Assembly: GCA_964528595.1 (NCBI GenBank)
Contig: CAZGTM010000010.1
Coordinates: 1 to 64,000, forward strand
Reading direction: 5' to 3'
DNA length: 64,000 nucleotides
Source: CAYFKJ01 sp964528595
GTDB lineage: Bacteria > Pseudomonadota > Alphaproteobacteria > UBA2966
Below are positions 27,761-35,195 of the stretch, piece by piece. Every line of letters begins with the position of its first letter. Within the stretch, counting starts at the first letter, position 1. The notes beneath the pieces are model-generated. The model worked only from the letters and a program-made list of their open reading frames with translations. It made no database searches and was not told the DNA's origin. The position numbers were made by a program, and so were the translations under genes.

Positions 27761-28491
27761 GAGGCTGCGGCCAGAACGGCGGCCAGAGTGGCGCGAGTGT
27801 TATGATCCGCGATGCCGTCGATCTTGCTCGGGCGGTAGTGCCGTTGGAAGGCGGAAACGGCCACGGTGGTCGGTCCGCCATAGGAGCCACTGACATCGAC
27901 CTGGTAGCCGAAGCGGGAGAGATCGGCCTGCAGCCGAGCGACGCCCGCCCCCTTGTCGCCGAGGTTCAATTCCGTCCACTGCGCCCGGTCGTTGATCTCG
28001 GTGGGCCAGATGCCGACGCCGGCTTTGGCCAATCGCTCCCAGTCGAATAACTCACCGGGATCGGCCTTGCGTGTCGGCGCCACGTCGGAGTGCCCCAGCA
28101 CCCGGCCCGGCCTGATCTCGTAGCGCGACACCAGACGGGCCGCCAAGATCTCCAGCTCCGCCATCTGGGGCTCGGTATAGGGCCGGTAGCCGAACTCGTG
28201 GCCGGGGTTCACCAGCTCGATGCCGATGGAGCAGCTGTTGATGTCGGTTTCACCGCCCCAGGCCGCTTCACCGGCGTGCCAGGCCCGGCGGCCTTCCTCC
28301 ACCATGCGGATCACGGTGCCGTCCTCGTCGATCACATAGTGCGCCGAGACCTTGGCTTCCGGGTCGGTCAATCGGCGCAACGCATCGGCCGCGGTTTCCA
28401 TGCCGGTGTAGTGCAGCAGCAGCATGTCGATACGCGTGTCCTGGGGCCGCGAATCGTGGTTGGGCGAGGCTATTTCCCGGATCGTCTTCAT
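27757..28491 (-). CDS. N-acetylmuramoyl-L-alanine amidase (AmpD-like, with PG-binding domain)
   Basis: A zinc amidase that cleaves the bond between MurNAc and the stem peptide, probably in peptidoglycan recycling or remodelling. The amidase_2 domain has zinc-ligand histidine His27 in LLLHYTG, the later GHSDVAPTRKADPG with ligand His and Asp, and the conserved GIELVNPGHEF. A C-terminal peptidoglycan-binding domain (GAGVARLQADLSRFGYQ, TTVAVSAFQRHYRP) makes it the AmiD/AmpD two-domain type. No signal peptide is seen, so location is uncertain. The start at 28491 (MKTIREIASPNHD) follows the upstream transporter stop by ten bases. 244 residues. Confidence 0.9.
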   Translation of the reverse strand: MKTIREIASPNHDSRPQDTRIDMLLLHYTGMETAADALRRLTDPEAKVSAHYVIDEDGTVIRMVEEGRRAWHAGEAAWGGETDINSCSIGIELVNPGHEFGYRPYTEPQMAELEILAARLVSRYEIRPGRVLGHSDVAPTRKADPGELFDWERLAKAGVGIWPTEINDRAQWTELNLGDKGAGVARLQADLSRFGYQVDVSGSYGGPTTVAVSAFQRHYRPSKIDGIADHNTRATLAAVLAAAS

Positions 28492-28501
28492 AGCTGCATA
28501 C

Positions 28502-29386
28502 TCATACCGTTGGGTTAAGCTTTTCTTGAGCCCGTTTGCGGGATTCGCGCAACGAAATAATGGCAACGCCGCCCAGGGTCAACATGCCGCCCAACACCAT
28601 ACGCCAGGTTAACTGGTCGTCCAGCAGCCAGACCAGGAAGACGATGCCGAAGAGCGGCGTCAGCAGCGTGTAGGGCGTCGTCACGCTGACCGGGTAAAGG
28701 CGCAGCAGATAATAGACGATACCGTGGCCGATCAGCGTGGCGGCGAGGGCGGAATAGGCGACGCTCGACCATTCCGCCACGCCGGCCGACTGCAGCGCCG
28801 CCCATTGGCCGTTCTCGAGAAAATAGGAAACCGCGAATAGGCCGGGGGCGGCGACCAGCGCGATCCAGGCCTGCAAGCCGATGACGCCGATGCCCCGGAT
28901 GGATTTAATGAACACCGTGCCCACTGCCATGGCGAGGGCGGCCAGCACCACCAGTATCAGAGCGTCGATGAAACTGAAAACAGCAGGATCGTAAGCCAGC
29001 ATCAGCACGCCGCCGAAGGCCAGGACCAGTCCGCCGATGCGCCACACCCCGACCCTTTCGCCCAGCCAGACGACCGCGATCAACGTCGTGAACGGGACGT
29101 AGAGTTGCACAACGACGGTCAGGGGCGAGACCTCATCGGCCAGATGCATGCCGGTAAACATCAGCGAATAGTGCAGAACGCCGACGGCAAGCGCCGCGCC
29201 GGCAACCAGCTTCATCTGTCCGCGTGCCAGACGCATGAACGGAAACGCCACGGCGAACACCATGACGAAGCGCAGGCCGGAGAAGAAGATCGGGGGAAAA
29301 TGCGTGACGCCGAACTTGGCGGCAACGAAGTTAAAGCCCCAGACGGCATTGACGAAAACGATCAGGGCAATATGCCACGGCTGCAC
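28502..29386 (-). CDS. DMT superfamily (EamA) transporter
   Basis: A 294-residue integral membrane protein with about ten transmembrane segments arranged as two EamA repeats. The start MQPWHIALIVFVNAVWGFNFVAAKFG is typical of the RhaT/EamA branch, which exports amino acids or other metabolites. The substrate cannot be inferred. It lies just upstream of the amidase gene and 33 bases downstream of the J-domain gene on the same strand, so the three may be one transcript. Confidence 0.88.
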   Translation of the reverse strand: MQPWHIALIVFVNAVWGFNFVAAKFGVTHFPPIFFSGLRFVMVFAVAFPFMRLARGQMKLVAGAALAVGVLHYSLMFTGMHLADEVSPLTVVVQLYVPFTTLIAVVWLGERVGVWRIGGLVLAFGGVLMLAYDPAVFSFIDALILVVLAALAMAVGTVFIKSIRGIGVIGLQAWIALVAAPGLFAVSYFLENGQWAALQSAGVAEWSSVAYSALAATLIGHGIVYYLLRLYPVSVTTPYTLLTPLFGIVFLVWLLDDQLTWRMVLGGMLTLGGVAIISLRESRKRAQEKLNPTV

Positions 29387-29419
29387 TTGGGAATGTCGTT
29401 TCTGGCGGTCGAGCGGGCC

Positions 29420-30145
29420 TTACTTTAGGCCACGCTCCTGGCTGATGCGGTCGTAGGCGTCATTGATGGCGGCCAGTTTGTCGTTGGCCACATCGATGAA
29501 TTCCTGCGGCACGCCCTGGGCGATCAGCGTGTCGGGATGGTGCTCGCGGATCAGCTGGCGGTAGTGGCTTTTCAATTCGGCGTCATCGGCGCTCCGGTCG
29601 ACGCCCAGGACTACGTAAGGATCCGATTTGTCGGGGCCGACGTGGCTTTCGCGGATGCGGGCAAAGTCGTGGTCCGAAAAGCCGAAAATATTAGCGACCT
29701 GATGGAGGAACTGATCCTCGTTGGGATGGTAGACGTTGTCGGCCTTGGCGATATGAAAAAGACCGTCCAGCAGGTCCTCCAGCACGGCGGGGTTATCCTT
29801 GAAGAGGCCTGCGAGTTGGGCGGCGTAAGGCTCGAACCCGGCGGCGTCCTGCTTGGCGAGATCGAAGAAGCGCGCAACGTTCTTCATCTCGTCCGGCGGT
29901 ACGTGGAAAACCTCGCGGAAGGCTTCGACTTCGTCCTTGGTGACAACGCCGTCGGCCTTCGCCATCTTCGCGCCGAGCGCGATCACGCCGACCGTGAAGG
30001 CGATTTGCCTGGTGGCGTCCGCCGTCTCGCCGCCGTCGGACATTTTGTCGAAGGCATGGCCGGCAAATCCGCCGATCAGCGCCCCGATCGGCCCGCCGAT
30101 GGCAAAGCCCCCGGCCGCACCGATTAATTTGCCCCAAATACTCAT
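29420..30145 (-). CDS. TerB and J-domain co-chaperone (DjlA-like)
   Basis: A 241-residue protein with three parts. The N-terminus has a short glycine-zipper-like hydrophobic stretch (AAGGFAIGGPIGALIGGFAG) that could be a membrane anchor. The middle is a TerB-like domain (KMAKADGVVTKDEVEAFREV, acidic pairs). The C-terminus is a J domain with the DnaK-stimulating His-Pro-Asp in REHHPDTL and the start PYVVLGVDRSADD. This is the DjlA architecture, which acts as a membrane-linked DnaK co-chaperone in E. coli. Divergent from the M23 peptidase gene across 175 bases. Confidence 0.87.
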   Translation of the reverse strand: MSIWGKLIGAAGGFAIGGPIGALIGGFAGHAFDKMSDGGETADATRQIAFTVGVIALGAKMAKADGVVTKDEVEAFREVFHVPPDEMKNVARFFDLAKQDAAGFEPYAAQLAGLFKDNPAVLEDLLDGLFHIAKADNVYHPNEDQFLHQVANIFGFSDHDFARIRESHVGPDKSDPYVVLGVDRSADDAELKSHYRQLIREHHPDTLIAQGVPQEFIDVANDKLAAINDAYDRISQERGLK

Positions 30146-30320
30146 GATCGCACCAACATGGTCCCGATTTCCGCCCTCTGCAACCCCGGGATTTTTCGGC
30201 CTCTTTATTGAGCGGAAATTGTGGCGCGAAAATGACGTCCGACCACTTGTCCAACGTCAATCAGGCCGGATGGCCCAAAACGCTATCATTGCCGGATCGC
30301 ATGTTGTGAGGAGATCGGTT

Positions 30321-31277
30321 ATGCCCCCTCGCCTTGTATATGGCTTTCTTGCCGCCGCGTCCGTCTCAGCCTTGTTTGTTGTCGCCGTCCCCGGCCCCGC
30401 CCTTGCGTCCCCGTCCGGTGATGGTCGGGCGATCGAGCAACCCGTATCGGTCAACCCTTTGCTAATGAGCCAAAACAGGCGTGGCGGAAAAAGAGGGTTC
30501 AAGAAGAAGCGCGGCGGCAAAGGCAAGATGGGCGGTGACGTCACCGACGCCCAGAAAAACAACCCCATGCATCCCTCGGCGACCCGCGAAGTCCAGGAGA
30601 AGGCGGGGCTGTTCAACACCGGTGTTCAACCGATCTACCCTAAGGATGCGGCTTGCCTTGAGGTTGAATCCCACTTCGGTGACGGCACCCGCTATGACGG
30701 CAGCACCCGCGTCCAATGGGCCAATCACGGCTATCACGGCGGTTCGGACATTTCGGCGCCGGAAGGCATGCCGCTGGTGGCTCTGGCCGACGGCGAAGTG
30801 GTGCATAAATTCTCTGGAGGAAGGCTGGTCGGCCATCAGATCATGATGCGCCATACGCCTGACGACACGGGCCTGCCCATCTGGATTTACTCGAAATACA
30901 AACACTTCATTGAACCGCCCGAGGTCTCTGTCGGCGATAAAGTGAAAATGGGTGACGTGGTCGGCCTCTCCGGCAAGACCGGCACGGTGGGCGGACACTA
31001 CGGTGACGCCGGTTACCCTCACCTTCACTTCTCGATCTATGCGGCTACCACGGGACAGTACAAGACCATCGCCCAGAGCGTTCAACCCCGCGACGTTTAC
31101 TACATCGATCCCGTAGCGCTTTACTTGCTCAAGGACCGGAACGTATTTGACAACCACGCCGTCCGCGCCCTGGCCGACGACCAGAAATCGGTCGCCATTC
31201 CTTTCAAACTCACGAACGGCAAAATCATGCCGGCGGGTACCAGGCTGGTCTGGCCGTTCATGTGTGCGGCGAAATAG
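30321..31277 (+). CDS. secreted M23 (LytM-type) peptidase
   Basis: A zinc endopeptidase fold of the M23 family, which cuts peptidoglycan cross-bridges or activates amidases. The 318-residue product has a signal peptide ending near PALAS (residue 30), then a very basic Arg/Lys/Gly segment at residues 53-72, and the M23 domain with the first ligand pair in HGGSDISAPEG and the second His-x-His in GYPHLHFS. The residue spacing H-x3-D is present, so it is probably active. The ATG at 30321 follows GAGGAG by eight bases; a longer frame upstream lies in the intergenic region. The basic patch could bind DNA, lipopolysaccharide or anionic wall polymers. Confidence 0.88.
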   Translation: MPPRLVYGFLAAASVSALFVVAVPGPALASPSGDGRAIEQPVSVNPLLMSQNRRGGKRGFKKKRGGKGKMGGDVTDAQKNNPMHPSATREVQEKAGLFNTGVQPIYPKDAACLEVESHFGDGTRYDGSTRVQWANHGYHGGSDISAPEGMPLVALADGEVVHKFSGGRLVGHQIMMRHTPDDTGLPIWIYSKYKHFIEPPEVSVGDKVKMGDVVGLSGKTGTVGGHYGDAGYPHLHFSIYAATTGQYKTIAQSVQPRDVYYIDPVALYLLKDRNVFDNHAVRALADDQKSVAIPFKLTNGKIMPAGTRLVWPFMCAAK

Positions 31278-31289
31278 CCGGAGCGGCGC

Positions 31290-32594
31290 CTAACCGGAGG
31301 TCATTTTCTCCGGCAGGAAGGTGGCGAGTTCGGGAAACGCCGTCAAAACCGTGACGGCGACCACCAGCAGGAAGAAGAAGGGCAGCGCTGCCCTCGCGAC
31401 CGAGAGGATGTCGCGACCCGTCAGGCCCTGCAAGACGAAAAGGTTGAAACCGACCGGCGGCGTGATCTGCGACATTTCCACCACGATCACCAGGTAGATG
31501 CCGAACCAGATGAGGTCGATACCCGCGCCTTCGATCATCGGCAGAATGACCGAGGTCGTCAGCACAACCATGGAAATGCCGTCGAGGAAACAGCCGAGCA
31601 CGACGAAGAAAACCGTCAGGGCGGCGAGCAGCATGTAGGGCGAAAGCTCGAACGAGCCGATCCAGGCCGCGAGCTCGCGGGGAATGCCGGCGAAGCCCAT
31701 GGCAACGGTGAGGAACGAGGCGCCGGCCAGGATGAAAGCGATCATGCACGACGTCTTGGTCGCGCCCATGAGGCCCTCCTTGAAGGTCTCCCAGTTCAAT
31801 GTGCCATAGGCCCATGACAGCAGCAGCGACAGCACGACGCCGACGGCGGCGGCATCGGTCGGCGAGGCGATACCAAGATAGATCGAACCGATGACGCCGA
31901 TGATCAGCAACAGGATGGGGATCAGCCGCCGGGCCGCGTAGATCCGGGCGGTGAACGGCATGGCAGGTTCGGGCGGCGGAATTTTTTCCGGCTTTATCAG
32001 GGCGTAAACGACGACAAACCCCATGAACAGGACCACAAGCAGCAGGCCGGGCAGAATACCGGCGATGAACAGCCGGCCGATGGATTGTTCGGTGGCGACG
32101 CCGTAAACGATCAGGATGATCGACGGCGGGATGAGGAAGCCAAGCGTGCTCGATCCGGCCAGGGTGCCGATGGCTAGGTTCTCGTCGTAGCCGCGCTTGT
32201 TCAACTCGGGCAGCGACATGCGCCCGATGGTGGCGGCGGTGGCGGCCGAGGAACCGGAGACGGCGGCGAAGATGGCGCAGCCCAGAATATTGACGTGCGC
32301 CAGGCGGCCGGGCAGCCAGCCGAGCCAGGGCGCCAGACCCTGGAACAGGTCCTCCGACAATCGGGAGCGAAAGAGAATTTCGCCCATCCAGATGAACATC
32401 GGCAACGCCGCCAGCGCCCAGGAATTGCTGGCGCCCCATACGGTGGTCGCCATCACCAGACCGGTGGGCGCCGAGGAAAACAACACGATGCCGAGGAAGC
32501 CCACGATGAAGAGCGACAGGGCGACCCACAGCCCGCTGCCCAGCAGGGCAAACAGGAAGACGATCAACAGTATCGAATAGAGGGCCTGTTCCAT
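31290..32594 (-). CDS. dctM: TRAP transporter large permease DctM
   Basis: The large membrane subunit of a tripartite ATP-independent periplasmic transporter, which moves an organic anion in with sodium. The 434-residue protein is of the usual length and shows around twelve hydrophobic segments with family signatures AVSGSSAATAATIGRMSLPEL, GFLIPPSIILIVYGV and EMSQITPPVGFNLFVLQG. It starts five bases after dctQ, so the two are translationally linked. The substrate is discussed under dctP. Confidence 0.95.
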   Translation of the reverse strand: MEQALYSILLIVFLFALLGSGLWVALSLFIVGFLGIVLFSSAPTGLVMATTVWGASNSWALAALPMFIWMGEILFRSRLSEDLFQGLAPWLGWLPGRLAHVNILGCAIFAAVSGSSAATAATIGRMSLPELNKRGYDENLAIGTLAGSSTLGFLIPPSIILIVYGVATEQSIGRLFIAGILPGLLLVVLFMGFVVVYALIKPEKIPPPEPAMPFTARIYAARRLIPILLLIIGVIGSIYLGIASPTDAAAVGVVLSLLLSWAYGTLNWETFKEGLMGATKTSCMIAFILAGASFLTVAMGFAGIPRELAAWIGSFELSPYMLLAALTVFFVVLGCFLDGISMVVLTTSVILPMIEGAGIDLIWFGIYLVIVVEMSQITPPVGFNLFVLQGLTGRDILSVARAALPFFFLLVVAVTVLTAFPELATFLPEKMTSG

Positions 32595-32599
32595 GAGGT

Positions 32600-33175
32600 T
32601 CAGCCCACGCTCGAGGAGATCGTGTCGTCGGGGGTGTCTGTCGAATCGTCGTCGACGGCATACGACGCCGGCCGGCCCCTCAGGACGTTTTGCAATTCGT
32701 CAATCAAGGCGACAACGAGAACGACCAGTCCCGCCGCCATGGCGAGTTGGGGGATCCAGATCGGCAGCGGCACCATGCCAACCGCGAGGTCGTTGAAAAT
32801 GTATGATTCGTAGACCAGATTGATTGTGTAGAAGGTGAAGTAACCGGTCAGCGCCGTCGCCGCGCCGAGACACCAGATTTCGACCCAGTACCTGGCCCGG
32901 CCTTCGAGATGGCTGACCAAAAGCGTGACGCGGATGTGGCCACCCTCCCGCAGGGTGTAGGCCAGGGCGAAAAAAGTCGCGGCTGCCAAGAAGAACCCGG
33001 TGAATTCGGCGTAGGACGGCACGATCAGGCCGAGCGGCGTCCCCGTCAGCCAGCCCGTCAGCTTGTCGATGACGTTGGCCCCCACCTGCAACACAACGGT
33101 GAAGCAGATCAGCGCAATGAACGAGGCGGCGAGAGCGCCGCTCAAACGGTAGAGCGTGTCGAGGAAGCGTCGCAT
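32600..33175 (-). CDS. dctQ: TRAP transporter small permease DctQ
   Basis: The four-helix small membrane subunit of the TRAP importer. The 191-residue protein has four hydrophobic segments (for example SFIALICFTVVLQVGANVI) and the conserved EFTGFFLAAATFFALAYTLREGGHIRVTLL segment, of which the middle part is the DctQ signature. It is separated from dctP by 73 bases holding a strong hairpin and from dctM by five bases. Confidence 0.93.
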   Translation of the reverse strand: MRRFLDTLYRLSGALAASFIALICFTVVLQVGANVIDKLTGWLTGTPLGLIVPSYAEFTGFFLAAATFFALAYTLREGGHIRVTLLVSHLEGRARYWVEIWCLGAATALTGYFTFYTINLVYESYIFNDLAVGMVPLPIWIPQLAMAAGLVVLVVALIDELQNVLRGRPASYAVDDDSTDTPDDTISSSVG

Positions 33176-33214
33176 GACGGATAGGTTCCTGACGGTGTGG
33201 GCCGGACAAAGAAA

Positions 33215-33239
33215 ACGGGCCGGTATTGCACCGGCCCGT
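33215..33239 (-). terminator. hairpin between dctP and dctQ
   Basis: ACGGGCCGGT and its exact complement form a 10-bp stem around a five-base loop, followed on the minus strand by TTTTCTTT (33215 down to 33208). This is a good intrinsic-terminator shape placed inside an operon. In TRAP and ABC importer operons such hairpins commonly let the binding-protein message outnumber the permease message. Confidence 0.8.
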
Positions 33240-33248
33240 CATTCGCAA

Positions 33249-34220
33249 CTACATGCCGTAGGCTTTTAGCAGGGCTTGACCTTCGGCCCCCGCCTTCTTG
33301 ACCCACTCACTGCTCATGGTGGCGCCGATGTCCTTGAGAGAGGTCATCAGAGAATCGCTCGGCTTCATGATGTTCACGCCGTTTTTCTTCAGGATGGCGA
33401 TTTTCTCATCGGTTTCCGCCATACTTTTTTTCCAACCGCGGGCTTCGGCCTTTGCCGCGGCGTCAAGCACGGCCTGCCGGGTCTTGGCGTCGAGGCGCGC
33501 CAGCGCGCGCTTGTTGATGACCACGACGTTCTTCGGGATCCATGCCTGGATGTGATGGAAGTGGGAAAGGAAATCCCAGGCCTTGTTGGAAACGCCGGTG
33601 GACGGCGAGGTGATCATGGCATCGACCCGGCCCGTCGCGAAGGCCTGCGGCAGGTCGGCCACCTCGATCTGCGTCGGGGCGGCGCCCGAAAGTTCGGCCA
33701 TGCGCGTGGTGTTGGCGTTGTAGGCGCGGAACTTCATGCCCTTCATGTCGCTGGCGGTATTGATCGCCTTCTTGGCATAGAGCCCTTGGGGCGGCCACGG
33801 CACGGAAAAAAGCACCTGAAGGCCCTGCTTGTCGAACTGAGTCGATGCCGTCGGTTTGGTCGCCTTCCAGAGTTTGGCGGCCGCGTCGTAGTCGGTCGCC
33901 AGGAAGGGAAGTGAATCCAGTCCGAACACGGGATGCTCATTGGCCAGCAAGCCCATGAAAAACTCGCCGATCGGCACCTGGCCGCTGCGGATCGCGCCCT
34001 TGATTTCCTTGTGTTTGAAAAGCGAACCGGCGCTGTGCACCTTGATCTCCAGAGACCCACCTGTCGCCGCCTTCACGTCGGCCGCGAACTGATGAATATT
34101 CGCCGTATGGAATGTGGCATCCGGATACGGTGTCGGCATGTCCCATTTGGTCTGGGCGGCTGCATTGGCAGCCACGGCAAAGACGGCGGCGGCCGCCAGG
34201 ACGGTCAATTGTTTTCGCAT
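33249..34220 (-). CDS. dctP: TRAP transporter substrate-binding protein DctP
   Basis: The periplasmic solute-binding protein of the TRAP importer, 323 residues. A signal peptide (MRKQLTVLAAAAVFAVAANA) is followed by the DctP fold with the region MKGMKFRAYNANT, in which the arginine normally contacts the ligand carboxylate, and MITSPSTGVSNKAW. The ATG at 34220 has GGGAG seven bases upstream, which decides it over an ORF start 13 codons earlier. Given the adjacent GntR gene and the divergent hydantoinase-type enzyme, the substrate may be a small cyclic amide or carboxylate such as 5-oxoproline or a hydantoin; this is inference from context. Confidence 0.93.
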   Translation of the reverse strand: MRKQLTVLAAAAVFAVAANAAAQTKWDMPTPYPDATFHTANIHQFAADVKAATGGSLEIKVHSAGSLFKHKEIKGAIRSGQVPIGEFFMGLLANEHPVFGLDSLPFLATDYDAAAKLWKATKPTASTQFDKQGLQVLFSVPWPPQGLYAKKAINTASDMKGMKFRAYNANTTRMAELSGAAPTQIEVADLPQAFATGRVDAMITSPSTGVSNKAWDFLSHFHHIQAWIPKNVVVINKRALARLDAKTRQAVLDAAAKAEARGWKKSMAETDEKIAILKKNGVNIMKPSDSLMTSLKDIGATMSSEWVKKAGAEGQALLKAYGM

Positions 34221-34277
34221 TGTCGTTCTCCCTGTTTTTATTCGTTCTGATATACCCAACTAACGTTACTCGCCGCC

Positions 34278-35024
34278 CTAGCCGGCGGCGCTGACGATGG
34301 CCACTTCCCCCGACAGGTCCTGCCCGAGGTAGGCGGTCATTCTCTCCTTAAAGTGATTGGCGTGAATGGCTGCAAGTTTCTCCGCCCTGTCGCCGTCGCG
34401 CGCTTCCATGGCGACGACCATTTCGCCGTGCTCCTCAAGCGTTCGGTCGAGATGGCGCTGACGGTCGTCGCTGTTCGGGTCTTCGTAGGCATAGGATAGG
34501 CGCGCCAGGCGCAGACCCTCGTCCAAGAGACGCAAATAGGCCCGCTCAAAGTGGACGTTGCCGCAGGCGCCGCCGATCAGCGCGTGGAATTCCCGGTTGC
34601 GTTCAATCATGTCGAGGACTTCGCCCCGCTCGACAGCGGTATCGAAAGCTTCGCTCGCCGCCCTGATGGCTCGGAGTTCGTCTTTGCCCGCCCGCATGGC
34701 CGCCCATCGCGTGACCGCGCGTTGGGTCAGATCGAGCGCCTCGAAATATTGCGGAACTTCAGCAAAATCAAGCCCCGCCACCCTGGCGCCGCGGTTTGGC
34801 AGCATCGTCACCAGTCCGTCGGAAGCCAGCCGGATCAAAGCTTCGCGCACGGGTGTCCGCGAGACCTCGAACTCTTCGACGATACCGGCTTCCTCGATGT
34901 CGGTGCCCGGCGCCAGCGTCAGATCGAGGATGCGTTGGCGCAAGGCTTCGTAAACGTCTGCGGCGCCGGTCCCTTTGGGACGCCCGCGCCGTTTCTGCAA
35001 TTCGCCGTTACCCGCTTCGGCCAT
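34278..35024 (-). CDS. GntR-family (FadR/FCD subfamily) regulator
   Basis: A ligand-responsive transcriptional regulator of 248 residues. The N-terminal winged helix reads YEALRQRILDLTLAPGTDIE then EFEVSRTPVREALIRLASDGLV, the GntR signature. The C-terminal FCD domain has REFHALIGGACGN and HLDRTLEEHGEMV with the metal-binding histidines. The frame extends to a TTG at 35084, but ATG at 35024 gives the normal N-terminus. It lies 57 bases upstream of dctP on the same strand and diverges from the hydantoinase gene, so it probably controls both, through the palindrome in between. Confidence 0.9.
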   Translation of the reverse strand: MAEAGNGELQKRRGRPKGTGAADVYEALRQRILDLTLAPGTDIEEAGIVEEFEVSRTPVREALIRLASDGLVTMLPNRGARVAGLDFAEVPQYFEALDLTQRAVTRWAAMRAGKDELRAIRAASEAFDTAVERGEVLDMIERNREFHALIGGACGNVHFERAYLRLLDEGLRLARLSYAYEDPNSDDRQRHLDRTLEEHGEMVVAMEARDGDRAEKLAAIHANHFKERMTAYLGQDLSGEVAIVSAAG

Positions 35025-35089
35025 AACGCTTGAACCCTGCCCCCGCGATGGCTGCAATTTCTCTGAGGAAACTTCCGCCAACAACTTTC

Positions 35090-35106
35090 TTGACCCGAAC
35101 GGTCAA
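35090..35106. promoter_or_regulatory. inverted repeat, candidate GntR operator
   Basis: TTGACC-N5-GGTCAA is a perfect 6+6 inverted repeat in the spacer between the GntR gene and the divergent hydantoinase gene, 66 bases from one start and 90 from the other. It is the only strong dyad there. The left half also reads as a possible rightward -35 element, followed by the AT-rich ATTTATATA region. Binding by the GntR protein is inferred. Confidence 0.5.
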
Positions 35107-35195
35107 TAATGACATTTATATACACGGTGAATTTATTTATGTCAACGCCGATAGAGTGATACCAAAGCGGCGGTAGGAAATAGGAAAACCGAGAC

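Noticed and set aside
29853..30320. Extended N-terminus of the M23 peptidase
   Set aside because: The extension lies opposite the J-domain gene and has no signal; the signal peptide begins at 30321 behind a GAGGAG site.
35024..35084. TTG start at 35084 for the GntR regulator
   Set aside because: The extra 20 residues are not part of the winged helix and the frame would start six bases from the inverted repeat.
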